From the NCBI GenBank assembly GCA_030278955.1, contig JAOANR010000003.1, forward strand, positions 50,006,902-50,070,901: 64,000 nt of DNA, written 5' to 3'. This document shows positions 1 to 10,243 of this stretch, piece after piece. Below the pieces are notes generated by a model. The model worked only from the letters and a program-made list of their open reading frames with translations. It was not told the DNA's origin and ran no database searches. The translations under genes were made by a program, and so were the position numbers. The stretch is from Hygrophila difformis. Lineage: Eukaryota > Streptophyta > Magnoliopsida > Lamiales > Acanthaceae. Numbering within the stretch: the first letter of the stretch is position 1; every line of letters begins with the position of its first letter.

Positions 1-779
1 TTTCTCATTCCTGGTGTGAATGTGGTGCTGTTTTCATACTGTTTGAGAAATGTTAGATTCTTGAGGAGGAAGTTTAGATCCAGTATTGTAACATCCCGAT
101 TAATTAACGCATAATTAATTTAATTAATTGTGGTTATTAATAAAGAATTTACTATATGGATATTTTGTAGGTATGATTTTAACAAAATGGATGAATAAGT
201 GGGTTCAAACCCACCAAAAAAAAAAGAGCTCAAGTGCTCAAATGTGTGCAATGTGGTCAATACAAGTGGTGTAACCCATTAACCCACCTTCCGACCCGAC
301 CCATCCTCCAAACCGGGTTGACCCACATCCCTTATAATCCCCAAATCAGCCCCCTTAGTCCATTTTTCAGATTTCACAATGGAGACTAGGGCTTATTCCC
401 GTTTTTGAGGAGACAAGAGAAGAAATGGAGTTCTTGTGAGAGATTGAGCAAGTTTGAGCTCAAATCTAGCTAGGGGATTGCTTGTATATGTCTTGGTAAG
501 TGATTTCCACACCTTACAACTTGTTTTTGATGAGTTTTGAAGTGGGTTTGATGGTTGTTGTTGGTGGTGACGGGAATGAAGGTTTTTGGATGATTTTGGT
601 TGGATTTTTTTGTAGATCGGCTTGAATTGAAGCTTGTAATCGACGAATCGGAGGCCGATTTTTGTTGAAAGACATCAGGCAAGGGATTATATTGCTTAAA
701 TTACGTGTTTGGGGGGTATTTGGGGGTCGGATTCCGGCGAAATTGCCGGAAAACCGATTGGAAAATCGGAGAAGACGAT

Positions 780-1070
780 GAACAGTAACTGCTACAGTAA
801 CTGCTACAGTACTGCTACAGTAGTTCTACAGTAACTGTACAGTAGTTACCGCGGTAACTCGCGTAGTTACCGCAGTAATTCGCCACAGTAATTACCACGG
901 TAATTTGAATAGTAATTACCACGGTAATTTGAACAGTAACCACCACAGTAACTTGTACAGTAGTTACCGCAGTAACTCGCTACAGTAGTTACCGCAGTAA
1001 CTCGCTACAGTAATCGCTACAGTAATCGCTACAGTAATTGCTACAGTAATCGCTACAGTACTGGGCTGCG
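780..1070. repeat. Degenerate CTACAGTAA short tandem repeat inside the solo LTR
   Basis: About 290 bp consist of variants of CTACAGTAA, ACCGCAGTAA and ACCACGGTAA joined head to tail, with an irregular period of 10-24 bp. The array lies in the first half of the solo LTR and has no coding sense. Confidence 0.85.
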
Positions 1071-1441
1071 TATGTCACGCGTTTTACGCGCGCGGGTGCG
1101 TAGTGAGCGCAGAAATGCCCTGTTTGGCCCTTCTTTCTGCGATTCTGATCATATAATGATGTTTTCTTTGTACCAATTATTGTTATGACTTCCCCAAATG
1201 TTATTGGTAAACCGTGGGTTAATCAATTGGCCCGTGGGGGTTGTTGAATTGCTTAGGGAAACTGTTGAATTATTATATCATTAATGCTTAGCCTAGGGGG
1301 CTATGTATTGAATTCCCTATATGTTGAGAAGCATGCGAACCTAGTGTCTAGGTGCTTGAATATCACTGTATTGTCATATGCATGTTATTGCATTGGAATT
1401 GACGGTTATTAACCCGATGGGTTGTTATGATATTTATGATA

Positions 1442-1925
1442 GATCGGGCAACCTTCACAGGTGTTGTTGAGTCCCGATGACCCTGCGGGGTGGATTATTG
1501 GTTGTTATTCCTGTTGGCCCTTTTGGGCTGGTTATTATAATGCATGGTATTGCATTATGAATGGATGGACATATTGGAAATGTCCGATCGGGCAGCCTTT
1601 ACCGGTGTTGTTGAGTCCCGATGACCCTGCGGGGTGGATTATTGGTTGTTATTCCTGTTGGCCCTTTTGGGCTGGTTATTATAATGCATGGTATTGCATT
1701 ATGAATGGATGGACATATTGGAAATGTCCGATCGGGCAGCCTTTACCGGTGTTGTTGAGTCCCGATGACCCTGCGGGGTGGATTATTGGTTGTTATTCAT
1801 GTTGGCCCTTTTGGGCTGGTTATTATAATGCATGGTATTGCATTATGGATGGATGGACATATTGGAAATGTCTGATCGGGCAGCCTTTACCGGTGTTGTT
1901 GAGTCCCGATGGCCCTGCGGGGTGA
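1442..1925. repeat. 144-bp tandem repeat, 3.3 copies, inside the solo LTR
   Basis: Units begin with GATCGGGCA at 1442, 1586, 1730 and 1874, exactly 144 bp apart. The copies are nearly identical and the fourth is partial. Because 144 is a multiple of three, one forward frame stays open for about 154 codons, but this is a by-product of the repeat and not evidence of a protein. Short GCCTGTGATT repeats follow at 1,930-2,010. Confidence 0.93.
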
Positions 1926-2172
1926 TTATTAGGCTGTGATGCCTGTGATTTGGCTGCGATGCCTGTGATTTGGCTGTTATGCCTGTGATTGGGCTGTAAT
2001 GCCTGTGGTCCCTGCGGGGATGGTGTATGTTACCCTGTAACGGGTTGGAGTTGATGATATCCTCACCCGTGGGTTCATACCGCCCGGGTTTAGGTTGCCG
2101 GCTAGGCATATTCATTTGCATTTGCATATAGGGTAGATAGGTGTATGTTAGGCCATGCATCACGTGCATAAA

Positions 2173-2288
2173 TTGTATGTCTGTGGTTGAAGCACCGGTA
2201 TGGGACGGTGTGATGATTTATTTATGTCAATTGTATGATCGTGGTTGAAGCACCGGTATGGGACGGTGTGGTGTTTAACTGCTTTATT
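2173..2288. repeat. 58-bp direct duplication inside the solo LTR
   Basis: The phrase GGTTGAAGCACCGGTATGGG occurs near 2184 and again 58 bp later. Each copy is preceded by TTGTATG. This is a two-copy tandem duplication within the LTR. Confidence 0.8.
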
Positions 2289-3250
2289 TATATTCGGCCG
2301 TTATTAATATGTTTATTTATCACCTATATTTACTATCTTGAGATGTGGTTCTGTTTTCCCTTACTCCCCGGCACGTAGCCTTGCTCAGTACGTTGTACTG
2401 ACCCCCTTTGCTTTTGTCTGTTTTATAGATCCTGCTGGAGGCGCTGGAGCATGATTTGGGTTTGGGGTATTGAGAGATCACATAGATAGGACTTTTTATG
2501 TTTATCTTACGTGATTATGTGATACTCTATTGTTTATCATGACTTGGATTTTATGCTAGTTGAGGCCTGTGTGCCTAGAATCTGCTTTCTGTCGGCCGGT
2601 GGCCTTATGTGATTTACGCTTTGGGCTGGTAGCCCTGTTTGAGATATTGGTATGCTGTTGAGAGGCTTGCAGTCTGGATGAGCAGCTGGAGTGTTTATTT
2701 GATTATGATGGTGAGTCCTCCTATGTGCTTATATGTTTTATTTGTTTTAGCTTCCGCATTAAACCGGATTAATCAGATGATCACTTTAGGTTTACCCAGT
2801 GTTGTACTAGCTGTTTTAAATTAGCTGGCCACTAGTTTAGGATAGTTAGTACAGCGGTAATGCTTGCGAAAATCAGGTTTGAATTTTCGGGGCGTTACAA
2901 GTATCTCGTGGTGCCTTGCTCAGGTCAGGATTTCTAAGGTGGTTGTGTCTCACTTTAGATCTTGGTGGTGGGGATGCTGTTGGAGAATGGTGAGCAGTCG
3001 TTAATAACACCAGAATTGCCCATTTTGGAAGACAATAATCACCCATTATTCATGACATTAATGGAGAGGAGATAAATATCTTGTTTCCAAATGATGGATG
3101 GTGCCGATATGGAAATACTAATAAATTGCTTAAATGGAGGGTTTTCTGGATAGTATGTAACCACATTGTTAATTGGGGAATCATATTACTCTAAAGAACT
3201 AATATTACCACGGAAAGTATTATTATTACAACTTACAAGAACTACCATTG

Positions 3251-3579
3251 GTCCGTTCTGCACGTCGAGCTATAGCTGCGGGCTGTCGCTCCGAGCTGCA
3301 GCTGTAGGGAGCTGTAGCTGTTGGGAGTTGTGGTACCAGTAAATATCAGTTTTTGCATAAGTGTTCGGTACAAGTAGCTGTAGCTGTCAAAAAATTATAA
3401 GTTGAAGAAAAAAATTATTTAAATTTGAAAAGTAGCTTCCGAAAGCTCCCAAAAGCTACCTCTTGTAGCTTATAAAAAGAAGCTTCCAAAAGCTCTTAAA
3501 AGCTAGTGTACAGAACGGAGCTTTTATTTTAAAATAAAAGTTAAAGCTACCAAAAGCTCTCAAAAGCTGCGTGTAGAAC
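3251..3579. mobile_element. AGCT-rich MITE-like inverted-repeat element
   Basis: The left end has GTTCTGCACG (3255-3264) and the right end CGTGTAGAAC (3570-3579), an imperfect inverted pair. The interior is crowded with AGCT-containing words (GAGCTGTAGCTG on the left, CAAAAGCTC and CCAAAAGCT on the right). This layout is typical of non-autonomous hAT-like MITEs in plants. I could not find a convincing 8-bp target duplication, so boundaries and superfamily are tentative. Confidence 0.5.
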
Positions 3580-3926
3580 ATACTCATATCTCCAAGTTAC
3601 TACCATGTTATTGTATTATTATGCACTCATTTAATATATTTTGCATTCAAATGCCCGTAAGTTCCAAATTGCATCAATTTGATCCAAAGTAAAATTCACC
3701 ATCTCCATATAGTGATTGCCAAAGTTCATTCCCCAGTTAGGCTAGGAGAACATATCTAGCTTGACATTGGACTAGGCGGGATGAAGAATCGGGTCAGCCC
3801 AACAAAATTAATTAAATGTATCCATTAAGAAGCAACAAATTACCAAAATAAGGAAATAACAATTCTATAAAAGGTTAAAAATGGGAAGAGTTATGGTGCG
3901 GATGGAATGGTGGTGCGGACATGTGG
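3580..3926. other. Intergenic, nothing recognised
   Basis: AT-rich unique-looking sequence. I see no open frame, repeat boundary or RNA gene. Confidence 0.6.
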
Positions 3927-4492
3927 ATGCGATTTTCTACCGTTGATCAATTTTCATCATCCAACGGTTGAGATCATTTGTAAGGTTAGTTTCATAATTT
4001 TATTTAGGTATTTCATCAGTTGAATTCAGCGACATGACATACACAACTCAGCGACAGAGAAAATTCAATTAAGCGACACGGAATATGCAATTCAACGACA
4101 TTATTTTGTTAATCTCAGCGACATTTGAAATTGGAGCCGTTTGAAGTTCATTGCGATTATAAACGCATCTCAGCGACGAGCCTTCTCACAATTCAGCGAC
4201 ACGGGATATACAATTCAACGACATTATTGTATTCATTTCAGCGACACAATTTTATATATTTCAGCGACATGGTTCTATGCATGTTAGCGCATCGCAGCGA
4301 CAGAACAAACACATTTCAGCGACATGGCCATATGCAATTCAACGACAAAACCAACACAATTCAGCGACTTGATATAATACTTCTCAGCGACATGCTACAT
4401 AAAAATACCTAAGAAGTAAAATTACGAAACTAACCCTACAAATGATCTCAACCGTTGGATGATGAAAATTGATCAAGCGTAGAAAATCACAT
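3927..4492. mobile_element. Non-autonomous TIR element filled with CAGCGACA motifs
   Basis: The left arm (about 3927-4012, starting ATGCGATTTTCTACCGTTGA) and the right arm (about 4411-4492) are reverse complements over roughly 80 bp with only a few mismatches. Both contain CATCATCCAACGGTTGAGAT in their own orientation. Between them about 15 copies of YARCGACA (mostly CAGCGACA) recur every 20-30 bp. There is no transposase. Long TIRs around a repetitive core suggest a MULE-like or similar non-autonomous DNA transposon; the superfamily is not proven because I found no clear target duplication. Confidence 0.75.
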
Positions 4493-4799
4493 TAACTACA
4501 ATAACTTCATAATTAACTACAATTTTTTTTTTGTCTTTTTCTCATTAACTAGAGTTCAATACACACATTATATGTGTGTACATAGCTATTATTCTATAAC
4601 AAGATCATTTTCAAGCTTAGCTACACATTCATACAGAATAACTTTAAAAGAATATATATGAATTATTGGCTTTGTCACAATTTCAAGAATATTTGGATAC
4701 TCTGACAAGGCACACAGTTTCTTATATCATACTGCTACGTTTTTATATATGTACATAAATTTTTTTTTTTTTTGTTGGACTACATAAACATTTATTTTT

Positions 4800-4955
4800 T
4801 GGGACTTGACCCAAGTGTTAATGTTCCCTACTTTCAAACCATAGGCTGGTTGTTCGATTCTCACCTGGCCCCTTATCCTTCCCCTTTATCCTCCTTTGTA
4901 TATGGCTTCGGTTCCCACACACCTTTGTCGACACACAGGTATCAACGTTTACAGA
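4800..4955 (+). mobile_element. tRNA-derived SINE with 18-bp target duplication (family 1)
   Basis: Pol III promoter-like boxes are present: an A-box-like TTGACCCAAGTG near 4806 and a B-box-like GTTGTTCGATTCT near 4848. The copy is flanked by perfect 18-bp repeats ACATAAACATTTATTTTT at 4782-4799 and 4956-4973. The body resembles the copies at 11,372 and 11,767. It is diverged from the 11,372 copy and has no coding capacity. Confidence 0.85.
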
Positions 4956-5148
4956 ACATAAACATTTATTTTTAAGAAATTCCAACCAATAATATATCAC
5001 CAATATTGGAAGAAATAATTAAGCCATGAAGTTGACCCTTGCCCGCTTGCCCAATAACGTCAAGCAGCAATCACCAAATACATATATCACTGGAAATTAG
5101 TTTGATGCGGCAAGTCTCTTAATGGCAATTATTTAAACCAATATTATA

Positions 5149-5338
5149 CTCCCTCCGTCCCACCCCAACCGTCCTGTTACTGTTGGGCACGAGAATTAAG
5201 GTAGAGTTGGTTTGTGAGTATATGGTGGGGTCCACATAGTTGTTGGAGGGGAAAATTATTTCTATTTATAGAAAGAAGACATTTGTAATGGGACATTCAA
5301 AAATAGTAAGTAGGACATTTGGAATGGGACGGAGGGAG
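5149..5338. mobile_element. Stowaway-type MITE, 190 bp
   Basis: The ends are CTCCCTCCGTCCCACC and, in inverted form, GGGACGGAGGGAG. The element is flanked by TA at 5147-5148 and 5339-5340. TIR sequence, TA duplication and size all fit Stowaway (Tc1/mariner-derived) elements. Confidence 0.9.
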
Positions 5339-5406
5339 TACTATTTTTTAAGTAAGGCAATATTATTATTATTATTTGTGAAGTCCAATTATTTAACAAT
5401 ATTATA

Positions 5407-5669
5407 CACTTCCTCCTTTTTTTATAATCTATCCATTTCTGCACTGCACGTAATTCAATACATATTTTTAATCATTAATATTTCAAATTATATACAAATA
5501 AAAATTATAAAAATTTGATATTCTAAAACTACGCAATTAGACGAATCCAACAACATATCACTAGACTATGTTTTTATCTTATATAACTATGTTAAAAAAT
5601 TGAATTAAAGTTACTTAATGAATAGTGTCAACTATGCAAAGGATAAACATATAAAAAAAATGGAGGGAG
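5407..5669 (+). mobile_element. Mariner-like MITE, ~260 bp family, copy A
   Basis: TA flanks at 5405-5406 and 5670-5671, and a GGAGGGAG right end. The family core TTAGACGAATCCAACAA is near 5537. Three further copies lie at 8177, 9400 and 9986. Confidence 0.8.
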
Positions 5670-5750
5670 TATAAGTATGGTAATATCTCCGGCCATTGGG
5701 CCGATTAATTTGGCCTAAAGTGAATTCTATCCCTCCCATTTAACATTGAG

Positions 5751-6010
5751 CCTGTTTGGAAATTAGTTGTTAGCTGTTAAATGATTATGTGAGTAATTTG
5801 AGTAATAAATTAGTTAAAATTAGCTGTTTGACAGTTTTGAGGCAAATTTTTTGCCTACAATAAGCTAATTCCAAAACGCTGCTATTTGCGGCGGTTTGAA
5901 AAAGAGCTGATTGAACAATATTTTAAGTTATTTTGTGTTTTTAAATAAGCTAACTTATCTTAAAATGAATACAATAAGCTAATTTTATTTAGCTTATTTG
6001 CCAAACAATC
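5751..6010. mobile_element. hAT-like MITE with GTTTGG ends
   Basis: The left end CTGTTTGGAAATTAG and the right end AGCTTATTTGCCAAACAA form an imperfect inverted repeat. The interior is rich in AAGCTAA words. Size (about 260 bp) and ends resemble AAGCT-rich hAT MITEs, but I did not resolve the target duplication. Confidence 0.5.
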
Positions 6011-6432
6011 AGATTAAACTGTAATATACATTTTATTAAAGTGAATCTGATCAGTCACTATTGAACCAATCAACAATTGGTAATGCAATATGCACGCGTT
6101 TGGTTCGCGGCATCTTTCATTTGGGAATGTCACATTCCCATCGAGGTGGGAATGTTATAGGTTTTGGTGGGAATGTAATTCCCACCTGGAGGACAGGTAA
6201 TCTTAGAATACCACCTCCGTTTTGCCTACTTTTATACTAATTTGACTTTTTTACCCTTACTTTTTATATTGTTTATTTGTTAATATTAAATATTTGTATT
6301 CTTAAAAATGATAATATATAATAATTTTATTTTTAAAAATCAACGAAAAATTTTTAAATTATTTAAACATGTTTTTTAATATACATTCTCATATTTTCTT
6401 AAAACTAGATTTTTTCGCCCGCTGCGCACGGG
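6011..6432. other. Intergenic, with GGGAATG palindromes
   Basis: Near 6,120-6,200 words such as GGGAATGTCACATTCCC and GGTGGGAATG recur as small palindromes, perhaps a decayed Harbinger-type MITE. The rest is AT-rich with no gene visible. Confidence 0.4.
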
Positions 6433-6876
6433 CAGTGACGGAATTACATGGGGCTTGGGGGCCGTCCCCCCAAGTTTGAAATTTACCTATTAAGTTTTAT
6501 ATAGTTATGTTATTTTATCTATATCAAAAAATTCTTTTTAAATAATTCCGCCCCCTCAAACTCAAACCTTGGCATTAATATTTTATACAGTTGTGTAAAT
6601 TTAATTATATAAGAATCATTTTTCAATAATTTACGGGGAAGAAGAGGAAAAAGAAAACAACATGTTTCTTTGTTAGTGAGTTTTTTTAACATAGGTTTAT
6701 ATATTCTTTAAAGATATAGGCTGAGGTAGAGTTGGATGAAGAAAGTAATATCAATAGCAATCCAAAATAAACAAAAATCAATTGATATTTATTCTATGAA
6801 AATTAAAGATGAAATAAAGAAAATTTATTTAGTCGCATCCCCGCCCCCCGCCTCAGACACTCTGTGTCTGCCACTG
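6433..6876. mobile_element. Non-autonomous hAT element, 444 bp
   Basis: It begins CAGTGACGGAATTACATGGG and ends TGTCTGCCACTG, giving TIRs of the hAT form CAGTGRCRGA. The 8-bp flanks are CGCACGGG (6425-6432) and TGCATGGG (6877-6884). They differ only at two CpG positions where the right copy carries T, as expected from methyl-cytosine decay. There is no transposase domain. An internal open stretch at 6,736-6,936 crosses the right boundary and is not credible as a gene. Confidence 0.82.
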
Positions 6877-6965
6877 TGCATGGGTATTAAACTTATATGT
6901 GTACTGGTGTTGAACTTATATAAGTTTGTAAAATGAGAATATAATTTTTTTGGATTAAATGAGGT

Positions 6966-7632
6966 TAGAGATGGGAATAGGTCATGCTACCCGACATGGG
7001 CCTATGACCTAGTCTATCGAAGATCATGTCAGACCAAATTTTTTGATAAATAGGCTAAGCATGCTTTTTTCAAAGCCTATTTAGCTAAATAGGTCCGGAC
7101 CAAACTTTATTATTAAAAAAAAATCTATTAGGTCTACCAGGTCAGCATAGTTATCATTTTTTTAAGGTGAATACCAGGGTATCCGAGGCTTCATGGACCC
7201 AAGACTAATCCATCGAGAATCGATGGGCATAGTTATCATTATTATTAGTATGTTTATGTTTATTGCATATTAATAGGTGGTATCATTGTTATTATTTTAT
7301 GTGAAAATAATTATTAATTTGATTTTATATAGGTTTTTAAAATATTTATAAGTCTTTTCCCCGTAGATAAATAGTCATGGATGAAGACTTACCCAAGTGC
7401 ACAAATTTATGTATTCCAACCTTATGATTACATCCAGATATATATAAAATAATTTAAACTTAATTTTAAAATATGCTTAATTAGAATTTAAAAGGCTTAC
7501 AACCTGGCCTATTTAATTTTAATAGGTCATGCTTAGGCTTGTAAGATAGACCTTCAGACCTTAATAAATCGACAAAGGCCTAGGCCATTCAAACCTAACC
7601 CTAGCATGACCTATAGCCTATTTCTACCTCTA
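6966..7632. mobile_element. hAT-like element with a nested SINE fragment
   Basis: The ends TAGAGATGGGAATAGG and, read inward from the right, TAGAGGTAGAAATAGG match the TAGRGRTG type of hAT TIR. The 8-bp flanks AATGAGGT and CATACGGT agree at five positions, so they may be a decayed duplication. Inside are AATAGG and GGCCTA-like words and a later SINE insertion at 7159-7226. No transposase is visible. Confidence 0.6.
7159..7226 (-). mobile_element. 5'-truncated SINE (family 2), antisense, nested
   Basis: The reverse strand reads GATGGATTAGTCTTGGGTCC..., matching the 3' part of the SINE at 7,881-8,058. Perfect 14-bp repeats GCATAGTTATCATT at 7145-7158 and 7227-7240 flank it, so it jumped into the surrounding hAT-like element. 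Confidence 0.8.
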
Positions 7633-7880
7633 CATACGGTTTGTAGTCTTTTGTTTAAATGGTGATAGGAATGCAGGCAACAAAAATTTAAAAAGAGAAA
7701 TAAAGGAAAGAATATGATGATAGAAGAAAATTCAAATCCCCAACCAGATGGACAAAATATAAAATAGATTGATTTTACCATTGAAAAACTAAATATATAT
7801 AGTTTCGCTTTAATTTTATATCTAACATAATAAGAGCAATTGAAAAAAAATACCATTAAACTATTCAAAATTCACCAACA

Positions 7881-8058
7881 ACAGTTGACTTGAGTGGATT
7901 AGGATTCTAGTCGCTTAAGCAAGGTCTCGGGTTCGAGCGTTGTGTAAGCAAAAAAAAAAATTGCTTTGGGAGAGGTGTTGTTAATTGCCCATACAGATGC
8001 TCGATGGATTAATCTTGGGTCCAATGTGGCATGGGATACTCAGTTACTCACCAAAAAA
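7881..8058 (+). mobile_element. tRNA-derived SINE (family 2), near full length
   Basis: An A-box-like TGACTTGAGTGG lies near 7887 and a B-box-like GGGTTCGAGCG near 7929. A tail resembling Au-type SINEs follows (TGGATTAATCTTGGGTCC, GGATACTCAGTTACTCACC). Fragments of this family also occur at 7159, 11256 and 13010. I could not define the target duplication. Confidence 0.7.
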
Positions 8059-8176
8059 GATCGAATAAATTATATGTTTGTATTATTAAGGTTCTAAAAA
8101 TATCATTTTACTCCCCAATACGTTGTCCATTTTGACTATTATCCCTAAAACTTTTAAAGAATACTATCTATATATA

Positions 8177-8432
8177 CTCTCTCCATAATTTAATGATGTT
8201 AACATTCTATGTTTCCACGCAATCCAATGCAAATGTTTAACGATTAATATCTCAAATTGTATAAAAATAAAAATTATAAAAGTTTAATATTCTAAAACTT
8301 TGTAATTAGACGAATCTAACATCTCACTTGACTATATTTTAATTTATATAACTGTGTTAAAAGGTCGAATTAAAGTTACTTAATGAATAATGCTTACTAT
8401 GTAAATGTTACATCATTAAATTACGGAGGGAA
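8177..8432 (+). mobile_element. Mariner-like MITE, ~260 bp family, copy B
   Basis: TA flanks at 8175-8176 and 8433-8434. The left end is CTCTCTCCATAATTT and the right end ACGGAGGGAA. It carries the family core TTAGACGAATCTAACA near 8307. Confidence 0.8.
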
Positions 8433-9399
8433 TACTTTTTTTTATTATCTTTTCATTTTTTAAGGGAGAAAAAAAAAAGAAATTTCCAAAAGATATACCC
8501 CAATAAAAAAAATTTCTAAAATTAGTACTTAAACTAATTTTTTGGCAAAAAACTGACCCCAACTTTATAATATTAGCAAAAACAATCAATTTCCACATTC
8601 TCTTAGAAATATCATTTTAACACTCATCAATTTTTCAAATTTTTTATTTTGGCACTATTTTTTAGAAAAAAAAAATATTTTGTTTTGCATTATATTATAT
8701 TGTGTAACACTCATAAATTTATATTTAATATTAAATATATATACTTTTTTGATAAATTGACTGATTATTACTAATTAAAATTTTTTTAGCTTATTGATTT
8801 CTGTTAATATTTTAGGTTCAAATTTTAATATAATTATTATAATAAAAATTCATTTAATAATATTATGTATAAAGTTAAAGAATTTATAATATATAATATT
8901 AATTATATATTTACAAATATAAAATATAATTATGTAATTTAATGTTTTCAATTTATATCTTTTTAAAATACATAGAAAGATTTCTCAAGATCTTTTATAT
9001 TAATATATATATTTATTTTTTAAATATAGATGAAATCTTAGAAAGATATTTTTGAAGAATATTTAAAAGAATATTTAAAATAGATTAAATTAATTTAAGA
9101 TTATTTTATGGATGCCACATGTCAGCATCTGGTATTTTTGAGAGGATGATGTGGTGTTTATGATGTGTCGTGATAATAACCGTAGATATGTTTTATGATG
9201 TTTTATAATAATTTACGGATGTAACCTTGAGTTTATATTTTTTAATAAAAATTAAGATAAAATATAAGATTCAATAAGGGCAATACAGTCTGAATATGCC
9301 AAAAAGTATTTAGGATTTATTATATAGATTTATTTATCTTCTATATACAAAATAAATATAATAAGTATTTAGAGACATTAAATGACTAATTGTCATATA
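8433..9399. other. AT-rich intergenic region
   Basis: Very AT-rich (long A and T runs and TATA tracts). I see no gene, RNA gene or bounded repeat. Confidence 0.6.
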
Positions 9400-9658
9400 C
9401 TTCCTCCGTTTTGAAATAACTGCTCAATTTCTAATTTTCACGCAGTTCAAGACACATCTTGAACCCTTAATAACTCAAATTGTATATAATAAAAAATTAC
9501 AAAATTTGATATTCTAAAACTACGTATTTAGACGAATCCAACAAGATCTTACTCGACTATATTTTATTTTATACAACTGTACTAAAAAGTTAAATCAAAG
9601 TTACTCAATGAATAGTAAAGACTATTCAAATTGGGCAATTAAAACAAAATAGAGGTAG
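9400..9658 (+). mobile_element. Mariner-like MITE, ~260 bp family, copy C
   Basis: TA flanks at 9398-9399 and 9659-9660. The left end is CTTCCTCCGTTTTG and the right end TAGAGGTAG. The core TTAGACGAATCCAACAAGA is present near 9528. Confidence 0.8.
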
Positions 9659-9985
9659 TAATAAATTACATATAAAGAATTTTTTATATTAAAATATAAA
9701 ACGTCTGAAATATTTTCTATTGTGTAGCAACATGGCATATTTATAACATTGATTCAATTGAAATTCAAGGACATTATAGGAAATTAATTAGATCTGGAAG
9801 TGTGAGATTCTCAATATAACCAAAAGCAATAATCTTAACACGTCAAAAAATAAGATTCTTAACAATCTCATATTCCCAGTAATCTTACATTCCCACTGGT
9901 ATTCTAAGATCTCTCCAACCAATTGATGGTACGAATTAAGCTCTCCAAAATAAATAAATAAATAAATAGCTAATACTATAAAATA

Positions 9986-10243
9986 CTCCTTCCGTCCCAT
10001 TTGAATTGTCCCATTTAACTTTTTGACACTGTTTATTGTTCAACTTTGACTCAATATTATTGTAATTAAATATTTGAAAAAAATAGTCGAATTTGGTCTT
10101 GTTAAATTCGTCTAATCTTATAGTTTTAGAATATATATTTTATATCATTTTAGTTGTATATATTTTAAGATATTAACGATTTAAAAATTGTATTGGATTG
10201 TGCGCAGAAATGAAATGGAACATTTCAAGTGGGATAGAGGGAG
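9986..10243 (-). mobile_element. Mariner-like MITE, ~260 bp family, copy D (inverted)
   Basis: TA flanks at 9984-9985 and 10244-10245. The ends are CTCCTTCCGTCCCATTTG and GTGGGATAGAGGGAG. The core appears as its reverse complement, GTTAAATTCGTCTAA, so this copy is inverted relative to A-C. Confidence 0.82.

Larger units (their letters stand above)
87..2899 (+). mobile_element. Solo LTR of a gypsy-type (Tekay-like) retrotransposon
   Basis: The segment starts TGTAACATCCCG and ends CGGGGCGTTACA, so its ends form a short inverted repeat of the TG...CA type. It is flanked by a perfect 5-bp duplication, AGTAT at 82-86 and AGTAT at 2900-2904. No primer-binding site, polypurine tract or coding domain lies inside or beside it, so it is a solo LTR left by recombination between two LTRs. 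The stretch near 2,380-2,440 (CTCAGTACG followed by GTACTGACCCC) looks like the transcribed part of long Tekay/chromovirus LTRs; that lineage call is inference. At 2,813 bp it is long because it holds tandem repeats, listed separately. Confidence 0.88.

Noticed and set aside
1461..1925. 154-codon open frame rich in Trp, Tyr and Cys
   Set aside because: It is produced by a 144-bp tandem repeat (a multiple of three) within a solo LTR; it opens with GTG and shows no protein-like conservation.
4125..4412. 95-codon open frame
   Set aside because: It lies inside the CAGCGACA repeat core of a TIR element and has no recognisable domain.
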